From positions 1-24,375 of IMG/VR virus record IMGVR_UViG_3300036945_001187: 24,375 bases of DNA; one strand, given 5' to 3'. Of the stretch, positions 22,116 through 24,375 are shown in pieces. The stretch's first letter is position 1; every line of letters starts with the position of its first letter. The notes under the pieces are model-generated. The model made no database searches. It saw only the letters and a list, made by a program, of their open reading frames with translations, and was not told the DNA's origin. Source of the DNA: a virus. The translations under genes and the position numbers were made by a program.

Positions 22116-22607
22116 ATGCGTTATATCGTTGTTTTTTATCTGTATTGCTTAGGTCTTTTGCCCTCTTTTTTAAGGGGGCAAAGAACACGGGATTACATGA
22201 AGTCTTTGCTCAAGCCCCTACAAGACTTCAATGATGCTTTTGTTATTTATGTTAATGAGACCTTTTATCTCACGAGTTTTACGGGGCAAGTCATTTATTT
22301 AGAGCATATTCTAAATGATTTGTACGACCCTACCAATCGCCTGATTTATATTTCAGATGGTTATAATTTGCCTTTGCCACCTTACATTTACAATAAGATA
22401 GAGGAGCGACCTCGGTTCATTTACAATAAAGCCGAAGCATCGCCCAATAAAACCTATTTATATAATAAATCCGAGTATTATTCAAATTTGGATTTTATTG
22501 TAAATATCCCTTTATCTGCTTATAGCCCAGCTATTGAGGTAAGAATAAAGGCTATTGTTCGCCGCTACAAATTGGCTGGAAAACGTTTTGCTGTTGATAC
22601 TTTTTAA
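22116..22607 (+). CDS. Baseplate/tail protein, gpI/Mu gp48-like position
   Basis: This 163-residue protein lies two bases after the wedge gene. It has a hydrophobic N-terminus (MRYIVVFYLYCLGLLPSFLR), a helix (YMKSLLKPLQDFNDAFVIYV), then QVIYLEHILNDLYDPTNRLI and a run of similar short units, PPYIYNKIE, PRFIYNKAE and KTYLYNKSE, at about residues 88-120. These IYNK repeats look like a short beta repeat. The C-terminus is a helical VRIKAIVRRYKLAGKRF. The position before the fibre fits an I/gp48-type protein. Confidence 0.6.
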   Translation: MRYIVVFYLYCLGLLPSFLRGQRTRDYMKSLLKPLQDFNDAFVIYVNETFYLTSFTGQVIYLEHILNDLYDPTNRLIYISDGYNLPLPPYIYNKIEERPRFIYNKAEASPNKTYLYNKSEYYSNLDFIVNIPLSAYSPAIEVRIKAIVRRYKLAGKRFAVDTF

Positions 22608-22616
22608 CCAATAATT

Positions 22617-23414
22617 ATGCAAAGATTACTCACGCCCAACGGTGGTATGCCGTTGGAATTAGACGATTTTAATTTTATCCAAGATGCCTATAAAGAGGCT
22701 ATTGGAGGGCTGCTACGGGCTTATGTCAGCACGTATGATGGCAACTGTATTTTGTCGGGCTGTGTGCCTACTGAAACATCTCCAAACGTTTATACTATTA
22801 CGGCTGGTTTTGTAATGCTGGGTTACGAAATCCGTTATTATCCTGGTCAAACGGGTGTAAGTATTCCGATTCCAGGACAAAGGTTTTTCGTAGAAGATAA
22901 TTACAATGACCCCGCAGGTTTTGAAATTTTTGAAGATACGGTGGGGCGCGATACTTACCAAAAGCGGGACGCTAAACTGCAAAATTTCACTGTTTCGCCT
23001 CCAGCTAACTCAGTACCCGCAATATTACAAGAACCTGTGCGCTTAGAAAACATGATACCGCGCACAGATTTTATTCCTGAGTATGATTCTTTGAGCTATT
23101 TGAATAGCTTTACTCCGCAAACAGTTGGTGGTTTATTGCCTGCTGCTGATGAAGTTTTGGTAGAACGAGCTTTTGGGCGGGTGCAGTTTCGTGGGCAAAT
23201 TGCAGGTGGTACAATACCAAATCAAATGTTTGTTGTTGCTGCAAGGTTTAGACCTTCTATACAAGGAATGGATTTTACTTGCCCTTATGGTATAGATGGG
23301 CTTTGCCGAGTACAGGTAACTAGCACAGGCTCCGTGAGCGTTACTAAGGTTGTTGTTGCGCCTACATCGGGGACTATTATTGATTTATCACAGATTTCTT
23401 ATACAGTTAAATAG
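22617..23414 (+). CDS. Tail fibre / receptor-binding protein
   Basis: This 265-residue protein is the last of the tail operon. Its N-terminal region (LTPNGGMPLELDDFNFIQDA) is the baseplate-attaching part seen in Bacteroidetes fibre proteins, followed by YTITAGFVMLGYEIRYYPGQ. The C-terminal third is beta-rich, with RVQFRGQIAGGTIPNQMFVV and VQVTSTGSVSVTKVVVAPTSGT and a final hydrophobic strand, as in trimeric fibre tips. It is short for a fibre, so a separate fibre or adhesin may be missing. Confidence 0.72.
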   Translation: MQRLLTPNGGMPLELDDFNFIQDAYKEAIGGLLRAYVSTYDGNCILSGCVPTETSPNVYTITAGFVMLGYEIRYYPGQTGVSIPIPGQRFFVEDNYNDPAGFEIFEDTVGRDTYQKRDAKLQNFTVSPPANSVPAILQEPVRLENMIPRTDFIPEYDSLSYLNSFTPQTVGGLLPAADEVLVERAFGRVQFRGQIAGGTIPNQMFVVAARFRPSIQGMDFTCPYGIDGLCRVQVTSTGSVSVTKVVVAPTSGTIIDLSQISYTVK

Positions 23415-23495
23415 CTTTTATGGTCTGAATATTCTTTTTTGATGATTCATGATTTTTTAATTATTTTTTATTTTTTAACTTAAAAACAACTACAA
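23415..23495 (+). promoter_or_regulatory. AT-rich leader before the methylase
   Basis: These 81 bp hold no gene. They are almost all A and T, with repeated TTTTTTA tracts at about 23452-23477 and an A-rich stretch just before the ATG at 23496. A promoter or attenuator for the methylase is likely, but no clear -7 box was found. Confidence 0.3.
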
Positions 23496-24281
23496 ATGAA
23501 AACGCCTATCACCTACTACGGAGGCAAGCAACTAATGGTTAAATCCATCTTACCACTTATCCCTAAGCACTGACTATATTGTGAGCCGTTTGCTGGCGGC
23601 GGTGCGGTGTTCTTTGCTAAAGACAAATCTGAAGTAGAAGTATTGAATGATACCAATAGAATGGTAATCAACTTTTATGAACAAGCAAAGACTAATTTTG
23701 AAGCATTGCAGCAGGCAATAAAAGCTACACCAATGAGCCGAGCAGCGCATGAAGATGCAATTGTGATTTACAACCACCCTCATTTGTTTACATCATTGCA
23801 GGCGGCGTGAGCATTTTGGGTTCTTACTCAGCAGGGTTTTGCTGGTATGATTTCCGAAACATGGGGCTACGGCGTAGCCAATAACAAAAGCGAATTGAGG
23901 TTGAACAATAAACGCGAAGCCTTTTTAAAGGATTATGAACAGCGTTTAAATATTGTTCAATTGGAGTGCAGAGATGCTTTAAAAGTTATTCAAAGCAGAG
24001 ACCGCGAAAATTCATTTTTCTATATTGACCCACCTTATTTTAATAGCGATTGCGCTCACTATGGAGGCTATACGAAAGATGATTTTAGAGCGTTACTTTT
24101 GCTTTTGTCTAATATCAAAGGTAAGTTTTTGCTTAGTTCTTATCCCAGTGATGTGCTGGGTGAGTTCCAAAAACGATTTGGTTGGCATCAAATCAGCTTT
24201 GATAAGACTTTATCAGTTGGCAAATCGGGCAAGCGTAAGGTTGAGGTTTTAACAGCCAATTACCCTATCGCACTGCCTTAG
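23496..24281 (+). pseudogene. Dam-type D12 adenine N6-methyltransferase with two in-frame TGA codons
   Basis: The frame from ATG 23496 to TAG 24279-24281 encodes one D12 class methylase of about 261 codons, interrupted by TGA at 23571-23573 and at 23808-23810 with no frameshift. It has the N-terminal ITYYGGKQLMVKSILPLIP, the SAM-binding LYCEPFAGGGAVFF just after the first TGA, and the catalytic FFYIDPPYF, then GKFLLSSYPSDVL. The second TGA is where family members usually have Trp (A-x-AFWVLTQQGF), consistent with TGG to TGA. The protein would be inactive unless UGA is read through. It stands where Mu carries its modification genes and could protect phage DNA. Confidence 0.85.
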
Positions 24282-24285
24282 ATGT

Positions 24286-24330
24286 AAAAACGAATTGCGG
24301 CATTTTGTTTGCTGCAATTCGTTTTTGATT
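24286..24330 (+). terminator. Strong terminator after methylase
   Basis: AAAAACGAATTGC (24286-24298) pairs perfectly with GCAATTCGTTTTT (24314-24326) over 13 bp, ending in a T-run. The inner bases can extend it. The 45 bases after it to the window end are AT-rich with no gene. Confidence 0.9.
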
Positions 24331-24375
24331 TTTGAAACGTTTTGTTTTTGTCTTTTTACATAGCTATTTATTAAA

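Noticed and set aside
1-24375. Alternative genetic code with TGA as Trp
   Set aside because: TGA ends several genes in ATGA overlaps, and only the methylase has internal TGA; Trp is encoded by TGG throughout.
1-24375. CRISPR array, tRNA or rRNA genes
   Set aside because: No regularly spaced direct repeats and no cloverleaf or rRNA-like segments were seen; the repeats found are dyads or single pairs.
24327-24375. Right end or attachment site of the prophage
   Set aside because: The place is plausible, since it follows a modification gene as in Mu, but no terminal repeat or transposase-binding pattern can be recognised without the left end.

Overview
The window is most of a Mu-like, contractile-tailed (myovirus-type) prophage or phage genome, probably from a Bacteroidetes host. 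The Mu relationship rests on the set of head and tail proteins: Mu F-type head morphogenesis domain, DUF935 portal, gp36/DUF1320-type protein, gpG-type virion morphogenesis protein and a complete baseplate series. The Bacteroidetes assignment is an inference from the DUF2586-type sheath and DUF6046 protein, few Shine-Dalgarno sequences, AT-rich spacers and TAnnTTTG-like -7 boxes. No transposase, MuB, integrase, attachment site or lysis gene is visible; the transposition genes would be expected just left of the window.

Layout. (1) 1-3283, rightward: ten small early-type genes packed with ATGA or short overlaps, mostly unrecognised, one with a replication-protein-like C-terminal domain. Terminators lie at 1719-1754 and 3290-3322. 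(2) 3326-5330, rightward: a dyad promoter region, then a gpG-like protein, a tail-terminator-like protein and three small proteins, closed by a strong terminator. (3) 5353-6790: a self-contained, AT-rich two-gene cassette (a DUF6978-like protein plus a DUF1828/DUF1829 protein) with its own operator-like repeats and a terminator. It is the best candidate here for an undescribed accessory system. (4) 6806-11313, leftward: the packaging module, in transcription order TerS, TerL, gp36-like, then a portal fused to a Mu-F domain. (5) 11345-11423: a 79-bp near-perfect palindrome between the two divergent late operons. (6) 11502-23414, rightward: protease-scaffold, major capsid, a membrane protein, sheath, tube, tail assembly chaperone with a likely -1 frameshift extension, tape measure, DUF6046, hub, spike, sheath initiator, LysM/gpX, wedge proteins and a tail fibre. 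(7) 23496-24281: a Dam-type adenine methylase interrupted by two in-frame TGA codons, then a strong terminator. Its place after the tail genes resembles the modification gene near the right end of Mu.

Main points for a second look: the cassette at 5482-6745; related dyads before 3399 and 5482; the 79-bp palindrome; a 27-bp exact repeat that falls both in the linker of the portal-F fusion and in the N-terminus of the DUF6046 protein; the tail chaperone frameshift, whose second half has no start codon; and the methylase with two TGA codons but otherwise intact.
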